64,000 nt of DNA, taken from positions 372,001 to 436,000 of the forward strand of contig NZ_WFLK01000003.1 of assembly GCF_009208565.1 (NCBI RefSeq), given 5' to 3'. The DNA is from Janthinobacterium aquaticum. Its GTDB lineage: Bacteria > Pseudomonadota > Gammaproteobacteria > Burkholderiales > Burkholderiaceae_D. How positions within the stretch are numbered: the stretch's first letter is position 1; each line of letters opens with the position of its first letter. The notes beneath the pieces were generated by a model, which was given only the letters and a program-made list of their open reading frames with translations, ran no database searches and was not told where the DNA came from. The position numbers and the translations under genes were made by a program. Below are positions 46,928 to 56,862 of this stretch, in pieces.

Positions 46928-48174
46928 TCAATTTTTATTTGTGAACGTGGACATACAACAAATACACAAATAGTTGTTAAAATTAACCAAAAATATGAAT
47001 AAGCAGTCAAATGACTCTGAATTACACCTAATAAAGGCAATATGAGAATAAATAAAAAATTTATTCGCTTGTTATTGCAATTGCAATTACTCCTATTTGA
47101 CATCCATATCCGGAATAAAAACCACAAGAGAATGCATGAACCAATGATTCCAAAATTTAGAGCCCACTCCAAAAACAAATTATGGGGATTAGGAATTAGA
47201 ACAGTATCGGCGATTGCTAAATAGCTACTACTAGCTCCAGCACCTACTCCCAACCCATAACTTTCAACAACTCCATTCAGACCAGCTTTAATAATGGCAA
47301 GACGCCCTTCATCACCTTCAAAATCAGTCGAGAAATCGGAAAATTTCAACTGCAAAACCGTCAATAATAATGAATCATTACTAATTGAAAAAATAAAAAT
47401 TCCGCCTAAAATGATGATTACCAATATAATCAAGAAAAATTGTTTCCTCTTGATCGGTAAAAAAAATTTGGCGAACAGTACGGCGAACAAACACAAGATA
47501 GCTGCTCGACTAGAGTTAATTAAGACTATCATTGAAACAAATAAAATAACAATGTTCTTAAAAAAAATTAAAGGCTTACTTACTCTCTCTTGATCACTTC
47601 CTGAAAAACATGTTCCGATCACACAAAAAACCAGGAAAAGTGAAAAATCATTGTAGTTTCCATGTACTCCAGACGCGAAAGGTAGCAGATTGATAAGCTG
47701 TCCTCCACCACGTTCTTCGAATCCGAGAGAAAAATGATTACCGGTTATCAACTCGTAAAACGCAAGCGGAAGTACAAAAAATCCGGCTAATAACCATGCG
47801 CGAGGCAATAATTTCTGCAAAGCTTCGATTTCACTAAGAGTCATTAAGCCGATCATAAGGAGTGGAATCATATTAACCAACAACACAATCAGATATTGCA
47901 CAGTCACTGTCTTATCTACTGACCAGACAACTGACATCAAACTTATTATCATTAATGAAAATAAAAAAACCAAAATTTCATTTTGAAATTTTATCTTCTT
48001 ATTGAAATTGAATAACCGTATCAATACGAATGGCAAAAGTATGATGGAGATAAGACGACTGACTTGTAGACTGCCGCCAATACCGCCCAACGCCAACGCT
48101 GTCACGGCGGCTGAAATAAGCCACGGAGCGCAAGATTGCGAATTTTTATTAATTGACTCGATCATTTTTTTCAT
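46924..48174 (-). CDS. O-antigen polymerase/ligase-family (Wzy or WaaL) membrane protein
   Basis: A 416-residue protein with about ten to twelve hydrophobic helices. Its central part carries INSSRAAILCLFAVLFAKF and, after a periplasmic loop, IPNPHNLFLEWALNFGIIGSC. Both are hallmarks of the Wzy_C (PF04932) family, which includes Wzy polymerases and WaaL ligases that cannot be told apart from sequence. Within a Wzx/Wzz-containing cluster, Wzy is the more likely role. The gene is strikingly AT-rich and uses AAA, ATT and TTA codons unlike its neighbours, a sign of separate transfer. Its stop is directly followed by the broken polymerase remnant. Confidence 0.8.
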   Translation of the reverse strand: MKKMIESINKNSQSCAPWLISAAVTALALGGIGGSLQVSRLISIILLPFVLIRLFNFNKKIKFQNEILVFLFSLMIISLMSVVWSVDKTVTVQYLIVLLVNMIPLLMIGLMTLSEIEALQKLLPRAWLLAGFFVLPLAFYELITGNHFSLGFEERGGGQLINLLPFASGVHGNYNDFSLFLVFCVIGTCFSGSDQERVSKPLIFFKNIVILFVSMIVLINSSRAAILCLFAVLFAKFFLPIKRKQFFLIILVIIILGGIFIFSISNDSLLLTVLQLKFSDFSTDFEGDEGRLAIIKAGLNGVVESYGLGVGAGASSSYLAIADTVLIPNPHNLFLEWALNFGIIGSCILLWFLFRIWMSNRSNCNCNNKRINFLFILILPLLGVIQSHLTAYSYFWLILTTICVFVVCPRSQIKID

Positions 48175-48431
48175 TTAAACGGGCAGTTCATGGTCAAATT
48201 AAAATTTGAAAAAATTGCCCAACTCTTAAGTCTAGAAATTGAGTAAATTTTGATAATTATATAATTAATAATATATATAATTATAAAATTTTTGATATAC
48301 TTATTTCAGTTGGGGAATTTTTAAAAATATTTAATAAATAATTAGACCTGAAAATATAATAATTGCAAAACATATTTCATTTTATAATACAAAAGCTGCT
48401 CACTTCAATTGCTATTTATAATGCAAAAAAC
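48175..48431. other. AT-only spacer between wzx and the wzy-like gene
   Basis: About 257 bases, very AT-rich. Positions 48253-48293 contain no G or C in 41 consecutive bases and form overlapping AT palindromes. No gene or terminator was recognised. It could carry a local promoter or be a recombination scar. Confidence 0.6.
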
Positions 48432-49844
48432 TTAACGATTATTTATTTGACTATAATAAATTTTTTTAGCTTGAATAAAACTTGATCGGAATTTGGGGAA
48501 GTATAGAAAAATTGAAATGACCATCAAAAATTCAGCTTCCCAAGCATACCCAAGGCTGAATAAAAATCCGCAACCGATCATAGCTCCAACCATCAGATAG
48601 TGATGGCCAGCAACAACTCGCTCCCATACCTTGGTCGATAATTCACATTGCCAACTAAGAGTAACCAAAAAGGCTAACAATACTGCCTGCAGGGCGCCAC
48701 GCGCACCGAAATACTTGTTGGCGACAAGCGACATGCCTATACTCAACACTGCGCCGACGATAGAAATAATCATCGACTGAAAGCTCAAACGCTTTACAGG
48801 TATGCCGAAATTACCAACGATAGAAATAGGCAGCAGGAGATTCCAAACAACGACCAGCACCACTAGTTCTGGTAGCCCACTATATTTAGCAGGAAATAAA
48901 AGTGACAAATAAGGAAGAACAAACAGACTTGCCAGCAACAAAAATGCACATAACATTGTGATAATTGTAGCAACGTGACGATATAACGCAGTAGGTGCTT
49001 TCAAGGCATACCAACGGTAGGCAAAAGGCAGCCATTGGGTAGTAAAAACAGCCTGCAAAAGTGCAAGGCCTCCGCCAAGCGATATGGCCAGGGACGTCGT
49101 GACAAGCTCTCGGGGATTGCCATTTGCACCAACGACATAAATGGCGGAAGCGGAAATAGCGTAATAAGCGAGCGATCCAGGGATGAGCGGCAGGCCAAAC
49201 CTCAACAAATCTAGCCCGCGTGGAAGCGGCTTCTTCTCTTTGCCAGCATTATTCAGCTCAAAAATCAGGCCAATGCGGCGGGCCATGAAGATTTCATAAC
49301 AAAGCGCCGCCATCGCGCTCAGGATAAAAATGCTGATAACAATATCATAAGTCAACGTGACTATTGACTGACTACCGATCAGTGCTATCAACAAAATTTG
49401 GAAAATTTTAGGCGTGACAATATCGATCCCATAAACTACACCATCGCCCGACATGCGAAGATATGATGAATAAATTCGGTTCAACAACAGCAGCACGCAA
49501 GCCAGAATCATGCCGGCATTGATCGAACTGCTGACTGCACCATCGAAATAAAATTTTATGAATGCCAGACCCAGCACGCCAAGCGGAATTGCATAAAATA
49601 CAAGCCTCAGTATTATTTTCAGCAACTGACGTGGACTGGACGCTTCATGAAACTCGCGCACAAGCGCTTGGTCAAGACCAAGCCCTACAGTCAAGATAAA
49701 AAAATTGGCATTCGTCTGGAAGATGACGAACTTTGCCATATCACCTTCGGACAGCCAGCGGGCCAGTACCGGAATGAAAATAAACCCGATTGCGCCAACG
49801 ATAATCGGAGATAAAGAATATGAAATTATTGACTTTCGACTCAT
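48432..49844 (-). CDS. wzx: Polysaccharide flippase Wzx
   Basis: Wzx moves undecaprenyl-linked repeat units across the inner membrane. The 470-residue protein has twelve or more hydrophobic helices, starting YSLSPIIVGAIGFIFIPVLARWLSEGDMAKF, the usual N-terminal outline of the MATE-like polysaccharide transporters. Charged residues inside helices (for example LDQALVREF) and LLRFGLPLIPGSLAYY in the middle match the family. It is moderately AT-rich, like the following wzy-like gene. Confidence 0.88.
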   Translation of the reverse strand: MSRKSIISYSLSPIIVGAIGFIFIPVLARWLSEGDMAKFVIFQTNANFFILTVGLGLDQALVREFHEASSPRQLLKIILRLVFYAIPLGVLGLAFIKFYFDGAVSSSINAGMILACVLLLLNRIYSSYLRMSGDGVVYGIDIVTPKIFQILLIALIGSQSIVTLTYDIVISIFILSAMAALCYEIFMARRIGLIFELNNAGKEKKPLPRGLDLLRFGLPLIPGSLAYYAISASAIYVVGANGNPRELVTTSLAISLGGGLALLQAVFTTQWLPFAYRWYALKAPTALYRHVATIITMLCAFLLLASLFVLPYLSLLFPAKYSGLPELVVLVVVWNLLLPISIVGNFGIPVKRLSFQSMIISIVGAVLSIGMSLVANKYFGARGALQAVLLAFLVTLSWQCELSTKVWERVVAGHHYLMVGAMIGCGFLFSLGYAWEAEFLMVISIFLYFPKFRSSFIQAKKIYYSQINNR

Positions 49845-50154
49845 CGGATTCAGCTAGTACTCTTGATCAGGATCAGCTCACGTCCGATACGGCCGGAAGA
49901 TTAAAGGACACCAAATAGCCCACTGATCATATTAATATTAATTTCACGCCTGCCCGGCGATTTAAAACCACTAATTAACTTTCTCATCGCCAAGAAAATA
50001 TTGCAAAACATGGAGCTATTTAACCGCAAAATATATGCGATTTAATATCATTTAAATATTGTATCGGTGATTGGAAATGTAAGCAGAAAGAATGAGATAC
50101 CCCAGATCAGCTTTGCGCTCGACGAAATTTCTTTTGAAATTTTTAATCAAAAAA
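49845..50154. other. Intergenic spacer upstream of wzx
   Basis: About 310 AT-rich bases between the glycosyltransferase at 50155 and wzx. Only a short minus-strand frame (MRKLISGFKSPGRREIN...) is visible, without support as a gene. The mixed base composition and lack of coding suggest a junction between cluster parts, but no repeat or insertion-sequence end was seen. Confidence 0.5.
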
Positions 50155-51357
50155 TTATTGCTGCAAGCACACATCAGGGGGCGTGCTGATTGAATCGATT
50201 TGTTTCGCTGCACTTGCATATATTTTTACCAACTTTGAGCATACGGCTAACTGGCTGAAGTCATTGATGCAGCCATCACGTATTTGCTTGCGATTATAGA
50301 ATCCGCTTTCTATCCGCTGACTCATAGTCGTCATTGCTTCGGCGACCGCATGAAGGTTTCCAGCCTCCGTCATAAGCCCATTCTCCATTGTGACGATATC
50401 ATCCGTACCCCCACACTTGGTTGAAATGACGGGCAGTCCTTTGGCGAGTGCTTCTGTCACCACCACACCAAAAGTTTCATTATCGCTGGTCAGTACAAAA
50501 CAATCTGACTCATCAAGCAACCCTGCCACCCGATTCTTTGGCTGCATGCCAAGTAATTGAATAGAAGCTCCCATGCCATACCTGGAAATCCTTTGTTCGA
50601 GCGCTATGCGCTCGGGACCATCGCCCACGATATAAAGAAGATGCGGAGTTTCCTTGCCGAAGGCATGAAAAAAGGCATCGATCAAAATATCTTGGCGCTT
50701 GCTTGGGTTAAGCAGAGCAACGTTAATAAAAGTTAATTTTTTTTTATTGGACTGATCTCTGATTTCGGTAGCAAAGAATACAGGGTCCACTGCATTTGGT
50801 ACGACATGCGTATGGGTGAGTTCCATATCCTGCCGCATGTGAGTGAGCAAGGCATTCGATACGCTGATCACCACCTTGGCGTTTTTTGCGGCTTGTCGAG
50901 CTGGAAGCATTTCATACGGTGAAACCTCATGCTTGTGCCACTGGCTGGAATGTTCGGTAACGACATAGGGTATGCCATGCTTTCTGAATATCGCAGCAGC
51001 CAAGACGCCTGCCCTCAACAGACAATGTGCATGGATGACGTCAGGCTTGCCAAACCTGGCGCAATACCCATCGAAAAGCTGCATACCGGCAGCGACCCAC
51101 TTGGGCAGGATTAGGCGCTCTATCCTAGGTGTCCAGTTGATATATGTTTTCCGAAAAATATTCACTCCACCACTGCTCGACCAAGTAGTCTTGCTGCGCA
51201 AATATTTTTTTACATGACGTAACGATCTGAGGTCGGGATAAATCATCCCGACCTGTTCGCCGAGCTCGTGCACACCAGACGCCTGCGTTGCAAAAAACGA
51301 TCCGCTCGGATCGCCCTGGTAGTGCGCAAACCAGGACGGTATCACCAGTACATGCAT
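50155..51357 (-). CDS. GT4-family glycosyltransferase
   Basis: A 400-residue GT-B glycosyltransferase. It starts MHVLVIPSWFAHYQGDPSGSFFA with the acceptor-domain segment KPDVIHAHCLLRAGVLAA. The donor domain is classical: INVALLNPSKRQDILIDAF, VGDGPERIALEQRI, and the nucleotide-sugar site SDNETFGVVVTEALAKGLPVISTKCGGTDDIV with the EX7E pair. Its sugar specificity is not apparent. It lies three bases downstream of wbpE, so it may act on the product of the TviB/WbpB/WbpE/WbpD route. Confidence 0.87.
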   Translation of the reverse strand: MHVLVIPSWFAHYQGDPSGSFFATQASGVHELGEQVGMIYPDLRSLRHVKKYLRSKTTWSSSGGVNIFRKTYINWTPRIERLILPKWVAAGMQLFDGYCARFGKPDVIHAHCLLRAGVLAAAIFRKHGIPYVVTEHSSQWHKHEVSPYEMLPARQAAKNAKVVISVSNALLTHMRQDMELTHTHVVPNAVDPVFFATEIRDQSNKKKLTFINVALLNPSKRQDILIDAFFHAFGKETPHLLYIVGDGPERIALEQRISRYGMGASIQLLGMQPKNRVAGLLDESDCFVLTSDNETFGVVVTEALAKGLPVISTKCGGTDDIVTMENGLMTEAGNLHAVAEAMTTMSQRIESGFYNRKQIRDGCINDFSQLAVCSKLVKIYASAAKQIDSISTPPDVCLQQ

Positions 51358-51360
51358 TTT

Positions 51361-52464
51361 TTATCCCGCCAGTTTAGCAAGATGTCGAACCACTTCACGC
51401 TGGTCGGCTTCGGAAATGTCTGCGCTCATCGGCAAACTCATGACGCGCTTGCCCATTGCCTCGGCTACAGGAAAGCTCGGTTGTGCAGGATCGGCATACG
51501 CAGGTTGCAAATGCATCGGAATCGGGTAATGAATCGCCGTCGGAATGCCAGCTTCCAGCAGTCCTGCCTGGATTTTCTCGCGCGCATCGACCTTCACCGT
51601 GTACTGTGCCCATACGCAGTCGCGGTCATCCTTCAGTCCCAGCAATTCCACGCCGGTACAGCCACTTTCACGGATCAACTCAGCATACTTTTTTCCAAGT
51701 TCCTTGCGCTGTTCAACTTCCCATTCGAAGCGCTCGAGCTTGGCCAGAACGATCGCGCACTGCAGCGTATCCATCCGCCCGCCAACGCCAATACGGGTGT
51801 GGACATAGCGCTTGCTTTGGCCGTGAACGCGAATCTCGCGGCATGCCTGGGCAAGCGCATCGTCACTTGTGAAGATTGCCCCACCGTCGCCATAGCAACC
51901 AAGCGGCTTGCTCGGGAAGAAACTGGTGCAGCCGAAGGTGCTGAGATTGCCACTCTTGCGACCCTTGTAGGTGGCGCCAAAACTCTGGGCACCATCTTCG
52001 ATCACAGCCAAGTCACCATGACGCGAGGCGATGGCATTGATTTCGTCCATGTCAGCTACCTGACCATACAGGCCCACCGGCATAATGGCTCGGGTTCGTG
52101 GCGTAATGGCAGCCTCGATGAGTGAGGCATCGATATTGCAAGTACCGGCGTCGATATCGACATAGATCGGGCGTGCACCGAGAAGCGTAATCACCTCAAC
52201 TGTGGCAGCAAATGTGAAAGGCGTCGTGATGACTTCATCACCAGGCTTGATTCCCAGTGCCATCAAGCAAATCAGCAAAGCCTCGGTACCGCTTGCCACC
52301 GAGATGCAATGCTTGGCGCTAGTAAACTGCTCCAGGCGCGCTTCCATTTCGCGCACTTCAGGACCCATGATGTATTGCCCATGGTCAAGCACGCGATTGA
52401 TACGCTCTTGGATTTGCGGCTTGAGTGTCTGATATTGCTGTTTCAGATCGATAAAGGGAATCAT
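51361..52464 (-). CDS. wbpE: UDP-2-acetamido-3-amino-2,3-dideoxyglucuronate aminotransferase
   Basis: WbpE/WlbC is a PLP enzyme of the DegT/DnrJ/EryC1 group that places an amino group from glutamate on the C3 ketone made by WbpB. The 367-residue protein opens [18 protein letters not shown]. It has the fold signatures [22 protein letters not shown] and [15 protein letters not shown], and the PLP lysine in [15 protein letters not shown]. The 2-oxoglutarate it makes is used by WbpB to regenerate NAD+, so the pair is chemically coupled. Its ATG overlaps the wbpD stop. Confidence 0.92.
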   Translation of the reverse strand: MIPFIDLKQQYQTLKPQIQERINRVLDHGQYIMGPEVREMEARLEQFTSAKHCISVASGTEALLICLMALGIKPGDEVITTPFTFAATVEVITLLGARPIYVDIDAGTCNIDASLIEAAITPRTRAIMPVGLYGQVADMDEINAIASRHGDLAVIEDGAQSFGATYKGRKSGNLSTFGCTSFFPSKPLGCYGDGGAIFTSDDALAQACREIRVHGQSKRYVHTRIGVGGRMDTLQCAIVLAKLERFEWEVEQRKELGKKYAELIRESGCTGVELLGLKDDRDCVWAQYTVKVDAREKIQAGLLEAGIPTAIHYPIPMHLQPAYADPAQPSFPVAEAMGKRVMSLPMSADISEADQREVVRHLAKLAG

Positions 52465-53045
52465 GCTTGGGTTTCCTTGGTGACTACTCCGTCACTGAGA
52501 CGGTATTGTACGGACGTGGCAGAACAAATGCACGTGGCGTTGCCAGTTAGCGGCAACTCCAGGCGGTTTCCTTGCTCACTCATCCAGCCGATTTGGCGTG
52601 CAGGCACTCCCGCCATCAGGGCATACGGTTTCACGTCCCGATTAACAACAGCCCCGGCGCCCACGAAAGCATAGGCGCCGACCGTGACGCCGCACACGAT
52701 GGTGCAGTTCGCGCCCAGTGTGGCACCCTTGCGCACGATGGTACGGCGATATTCGTTTTTGCGCGTCACTGCCGAACGGGGGTTATACACATTGGTAAAG
52801 ACCATGCTCGGACCACAAAACACATCGTCTTCCAGCGTCACCGCATCGTAGACACTGACGTTGTTCTGCACCTTGACGTTATCGCCAATCTGCACATCGT
52901 TGCCGACATAGACGTTCTGACCGAACGAGCATGCCTTGCCGATACGCGCACCGCCACTGATATGCACCCAGTGCCAGACCCGCGTACCTTCGCCGATCAC
53001 TGCGCCCTCATCGACGATGGCGGTGACATGAATATTGGAACTCAT
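52461..53045 (-). CDS. wbpD: UDP-2-acetamido-3-amino-glucuronate N-acetyltransferase
   Basis: WbpD/WlbB acetylates the C3 amino group with acetyl-CoA, completing UDP-GlcNAc3NAcA. The product, about 194 residues, is a left-handed beta-helix trimer. Hexapeptide repeats run from [19 protein letters not shown] through [19 protein letters not shown]. The family-specific [19 protein letters not shown] follows, and the end is [24 protein letters not shown] 53045 has GGGAG six bases ahead; the longer frame lies within wbpB. The gene is linked to wbpE by a four-base overlap. Confidence 0.92.
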   Translation of the reverse strand: MSSNIHVTAIVDEGAVIGEGTRVWHWVHISGGARIGKACSFGQNVYVGNDVQIGDNVKVQNNVSVYDAVTLEDDVFCGPSMVFTNVYNPRSAVTRKNEYRRTIVRKGATLGANCTIVCGVTVGAYAFVGAGAVVNRDVKPYALMAGVPARQIGWMSEQGNRLELPLTGNATCICSATSVQYRLSDGVVTKETQA

Positions 53046-53058
53046 CGCTGCTCCCACA

Positions 53059-54117
53059 TCAATACTCAAGCGGCAGCGCGACGCGCTTGCCGTCGCGCGA
53101 TGACATGTACATCGCAATCAGCAATTCCAGCGATTTGAGACCTTCACGGCCGTCGGTTTCGGCGCTGGCGGTACCACGCAACGTCTGAATCACATTCTGG
53201 TAGTACAACGGATGGCCAAAACCATATACCGAGGTGGTCTCGTAGCTCACATCGTTGACACGCTGGTCGTCTTCATGTGGCTCGGAAAACTCCCATTTCT
53301 GGATTTCATTCACGGCCATGCCGCCGATACGCACGGTGCCTTTCTCGCCCAGGATGGTGATCGAGCCTTCCATGTTTTTGGGATAGGTCAGCATGGTGAC
53401 ATTGAGCGTCCCCATTGCGCCACTGCGCCAACGCAACGCAGCCACGCCACTATCCTCGACTTCAATATCGCGATCAAGCGTCGCAGTGTAGGCCATTACG
53501 CTTTCCACTGGGCCGACGATCCAGTCAAACAGGTCGATATAATGACTTGCCTGGTTCATGAAGGCGCCGCCATCAAATTCCCAGGTACCACGCCATTTGG
53601 CGCTGTCGTAATACTCTTGCGGACGAGTCCAGAACACATTGATTGCCACGCTGTAGATGCGACCGAAACGGCCTTGTTCGGCGGCACGTTTAAGCAATTG
53701 CAAGGTGGCGTTGCGGCGATTTTGCTTAACCACAAATAAACGCACATTGGCTTCGTCGCAGGCGCGGACCATGCGCAGGCCATCCTGCCAGCGCGTGGCC
53801 ATCGGCTTTTCAGTTACGACATGACGACCGGTTTTCGCCACTTCGATCGCTTGATTGGCATGCAAGCCACTGGGAGTCGTCAAAACGACAACGTCGGCAG
53901 TTGTGTTCGCCAGCATGTCGGAAAGGTGGATATGCCCTTTAGCGCCGGTACGCGTAACAGCACGCTCAAGTGCTTGGGCATCAATGTCGCACACATCGAC
54001 GATGTCGAAATCGGCGGCGTGTTTCTCCATCGCCTCCAAATGATTGTTGGCAATACGGCCACAGCCAACCAGAGCTATACGGATTTTCCGGTCTGTGATG
54101 GTTTGATATTTCTGCAT
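53059..54117 (-). CDS. wbpB: UDP-N-acetyl-glucosaminuronate 3-dehydrogenase, Gfo/Idh/MocA family
   Basis: WbpB/WlbA oxidises C3 of UDP-GlcNAcA with tightly bound NAD+. From ATG 54117 it has 352 residues: an NAD-binding fold starting [19 protein letters not shown], then [30 protein letters not shown] with the conserved EKP lysine, and the substrate domain [16 protein letters not shown] and [31 protein letters not shown] precedes the start; 34 codons of upstream open frame are discarded. It lies 13 bases from tviB. All catalytic landmarks are intact. Confidence 0.93.
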   Translation of the reverse strand: MQKYQTITDRKIRIALVGCGRIANNHLEAMEKHAADFDIVDVCDIDAQALERAVTRTGAKGHIHLSDMLANTTADVVVLTTPSGLHANQAIEVAKTGRHVVTEKPMATRWQDGLRMVRACDEANVRLFVVKQNRRNATLQLLKRAAEQGRFGRIYSVAINVFWTRPQEYYDSAKWRGTWEFDGGAFMNQASHYIDLFDWIVGPVESVMAYTATLDRDIEVEDSGVAALRWRSGAMGTLNVTMLTYPKNMEGSITILGEKGTVRIGGMAVNEIQKWEFSEPHEDDQRVNDVSYETTSVYGFGHPLYYQNVIQTLRGTASAETDGREGLKSLELLIAMYMSSRDGKRVALPLEY

Positions 54118-54130
54118 AATGATCCTGAGA

Positions 54131-55426
54131 TTAAAGTCGGAAAACGGTAAATCCAGCTGCGGCCAGCGCATCGCGTTTGAACAGCGACTTGAGGTCAGCC
54201 AACACTGGCGTGTCACCACGACACATGCCTCTCAGCTGTGTAGCATCGAGCGCACGGAACTGGTCATGGCCAACCGCCACCACCATTGCATCGACCTGAT
54301 TGTCGCTGTCGATGGTACCGAGCTTGATGCCATACTCGTGTTCAACTTCCTTGGCGTTCGCCCACGGATCGCAAACGACAGTTTCGACGCCCCAGGTCTG
54401 CAACTCTTTGACAAGATCAGCGATCTTGCTGTTACGAATGTCAGGACAATTTTCCTTGAACGTCACGCCCATGATGCCAATTTTGCTGCGTGCAACGTCA
54501 ACGCCTTTCTGCAGCATCAAACGGATAACGTTGCGTGCCGCGTAACGCGCCATATTGTCATTGATACGACGGCCAGCCAAGATGACCTGAGGGTGGTAGC
54601 CAACGGCTTCCGCCTTGTGGGTCAGGTAGTACGGATCAACGCCGATGCAGTGGCCACCAACCATGCCCGGGCGGAAGGGTAGGAAATTCCACTTACTGCC
54701 AGCGGCCTCAAGCACATCCAGCGTGTCGATGCCAAGGCGCGAGAAAATAACCGACAACTCGTTCACTAAGGCGATGTTCAGGTCACGCTGGGTGTTCTCA
54801 ATAACCTTTGCCGCCTCGGCGACCTTGATGCTAGAAGCAGGAAAGGTTCCAGCCGTGATAATGCTTGCATACAGGTCATCGACCAGTTTGGCGACCTCCG
54901 GCGTAGAGCCGCTGGTGATTTTCTTGATCTTGGTAAGCGTATTGACCTTGTCACCGGGATTGATTCGCTCCGGGCTGTAACCGCAGAAAAAATCCTCGTT
55001 GAATTTCAGTCCGGAGAATTTCTCCAGTACCGGGACGCAGTCTTCTTCGGTCGCGCCAGGGTAGACAGTCGACTCATAAATGACGAGATCGCCCTTCTTA
55101 AGTACCTTGCCAACGGTTTCGCTAGCCTTCAGCAAAGGGGTGAGATCAGGCCGCTTGTACTGATCCACTGGCGTAGGAACTGTGACAATAAAGCAATTGC
55201 TTGAGCGCAGATCATCAATGGCAGTAGTAAAGTTCAGGTGCTCTGCAGCGCACAATTCTTCAGCAGTGGTCTCTAGTGTGAAATCCTCGCCAGCCTGAAG
55301 TTCCGCAATCCGTTTCTGATTGATGTCGAACCCCATGACCGGGCGCGTGCGGCCAAACTCGACGGCCAATGGAAGTCCCACGTAGCCGAGCCCGATAACT
55401 GCCACTTTAATTTCGTTCAATTTCAT
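54131..55426 (-). CDS. tviB: UDP-N-acetyl-D-glucosamine 6-dehydrogenase (TviB/WbpO type)
   Basis: This enzyme oxidises C6 of UDP-GlcNAc (or UDP-GalNAc) to the uronic acid with two NAD+. The 431 residues closely follow TviB of the Vi-antigen locus: IKVAVIGLGYVGLPLAVEFG, FIVTVPTPVDQYKRPDLTPL, VIYESTVYPGATEEDCVP, EAAKVIENTQRDLNIALVNE, and the catalytic cysteine in FRPGMVGGHCIGVDPYYL. It supplies the WbpB-WbpE-WbpD steps. TviB and WbpO differ in use of the GlcNAc or GalNAc epimer. The neighbours favour the gluco form. Confidence 0.93.
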   Translation of the reverse strand: MKLNEIKVAVIGLGYVGLPLAVEFGRTRPVMGFDINQKRIAELQAGEDFTLETTAEELCAAEHLNFTTAIDDLRSSNCFIVTVPTPVDQYKRPDLTPLLKASETVGKVLKKGDLVIYESTVYPGATEEDCVPVLEKFSGLKFNEDFFCGYSPERINPGDKVNTLTKIKKITSGSTPEVAKLVDDLYASIITAGTFPASSIKVAEAAKVIENTQRDLNIALVNELSVIFSRLGIDTLDVLEAAGSKWNFLPFRPGMVGGHCIGVDPYYLTHKAEAVGYHPQVILAGRRINDNMARYAARNVIRLMLQKGVDVARSKIGIMGVTFKENCPDIRNSKIADLVKELQTWGVETVVCDPWANAKEVEHEYGIKLGTIDSDNQVDAMVVAVGHDQFRALDATQLRGMCRGDTPVLADLKSLFKRDALAAAGFTVFRL

Positions 55427-55583
55427 ATTTTTCTCTACGTTACATATTTAACTAGGGTTAGCTTAAAGGCTTTCATACCAACGAACAGCGTCCAGCTTGC
55501 CTCGAACGCCATTGACGCACAACGATATCGGAAGCCAGAAGGCGTACTACCGCGACCATATAAAGATACATTGCGCAGCAAAG

Positions 55584-56783
55584 TTACCTGAATCGGAGAT
55601 ACGCTCTTAGCTCATTCCAGCGAGCCGCATTAGCTGGAACTGTCATAGCTCGCTTCTGTGCGGCTGAAAAAAGTACCCACAGAATTATGAAGAAACCAGA
55701 TATCAGTGTTGCCGCAATTACGATCAGTGCGCGTTTCGGATTCGACTTGCGCTCTGGTTGCATCGCCGGATCGAGCACCTGGATAAGCGAAGGATCCTTG
55801 GCTTCATCAAGTCGGGCAAGCTCATACTGCTTTGCCAAAAGTTCGTACAGCATCTGGTAGTATTTCAGGTCGCGCATCAATTGGATGTTATCCAGCCCAG
55901 CCTTGCTAAGGTCACTTGGCTGAACATTTCCGGCACGCCCGCCCTCCAGTCTAGACAGTTCGTTACGCAGGCTGGCTAACTCTTCGCTGGCGCGTCGGAA
56001 TTCCGGGTTCTGTGTAGTAACGAAAGCCCTCATCGATCCCAACTGAATCTCTTTGGCGGAAACCTGCGCCTTGAGACGTGCAGCGGTTTCGAGAATGGCA
56101 CGGCTTTCACTATCGACACTGATCACGCCACTGGTGTCTATTGCGCCCTTGAGTGAGATCTCGACCTTTGCCAGATTGTTTTTTGCTGCCTCAAGTTCAC
56201 GCTCATAGAATACGCGTCGTTGTGACGCTTCCGTAAGGGCCAGCGTCTGTGTAAGGCGCTGCAATTCTTCGACATAAGCATTGGTCATTCCGGCAACATC
56301 TTTTTGGCCTTCATCTTCGACTTCAATGCTGATCATGCCATCTTTCCCAGCAATTATAGTTGTCCGTCCCTGCAGACGATTTCGCGCCGCTTCGTAAGTT
56401 TCTGTATCATATCTTTTTTTCAAGTCAAACTTGGCGACCAGCTTGTCGGTGACCGTCCTGCTCTTCAAAATACCCACATAAAGATCAGAAGGGTTCTTAA
56501 TACCGGCTGCGGCACCAGCGGCAAGACCGGCTACACCGCCAAGTTGTGACAGCAATGCGGACGCACCCGACTGCGACTGCTGAGGCGGCAGCAACTTGGT
56601 TTTGGCCTGATATAGATTGGGCAATACCAAGCTAATCGCTGCTGAGATCACTGCCACTGCCAGTGGTAAGCCAATAATTAACTTCTTGCGTTTGGCCAAC
56701 ACGATTAGCATGTCGAAAAAATTAAATTCCAGATCGGCCTGATTCTTGCCGGACTCTGTTGAAACCGCGTGCGTGTCGTTCAT
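55584..56783 (-). CDS. wzz: Chain-length determinant (Wzz/PCP-1) protein
   Basis: Wzz sets the number of repeats in the polymer at the inner membrane. The protein, about 399 residues, has two membrane helices, at IIGLPLAVAVISAAISLVL near the start and ALIVIAATLISGFFIILWV near the end. A long, partly coiled-coil periplasmic part lies between them (RRVFYERELEAAKNNLAKVEISLKG). PERKSNPKRALIV before the second helix is the proline-rich segment usual in this family. No cytoplasmic kinase domain is attached. I start at ATG 56783; a GTG at 56834 would add 17 residues. Confidence 0.88.
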   Translation of the reverse strand: MNDTHAVSTESGKNQADLEFNFFDMLIVLAKRKKLIIGLPLAVAVISAAISLVLPNLYQAKTKLLPPQQSQSGASALLSQLGGVAGLAAGAAAGIKNPSDLYVGILKSRTVTDKLVAKFDLKKRYDTETYEAARNRLQGRTTIIAGKDGMISIEVEDEGQKDVAGMTNAYVEELQRLTQTLALTEASQRRVFYERELEAAKNNLAKVEISLKGAIDTSGVISVDSESRAILETAARLKAQVSAKEIQLGSMRAFVTTQNPEFRRASEELASLRNELSRLEGGRAGNVQPSDLSKAGLDNIQLMRDLKYYQMLYELLAKQYELARLDEAKDPSLIQVLDPAMQPERKSNPKRALIVIAATLISGFFIILWVLFSAAQKRAMTVPANAARWNELRAYLRFR

Positions 56784-56862
56784 GCTGTGGAGCCACTCAT
56801 ATGATGATGATATTAATTTCTGTTGCAGGGCCACCTGCGGCCCTCACTCATCGCTACCAGAC

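Noticed and set aside
49845-50154. Short peptide frame (MRKLISGFKSPGRREIN...) as a gene remnant
   Set aside because: Only 28 codons, no recognisable family; joining to a neighbouring frame gave nothing convincing.
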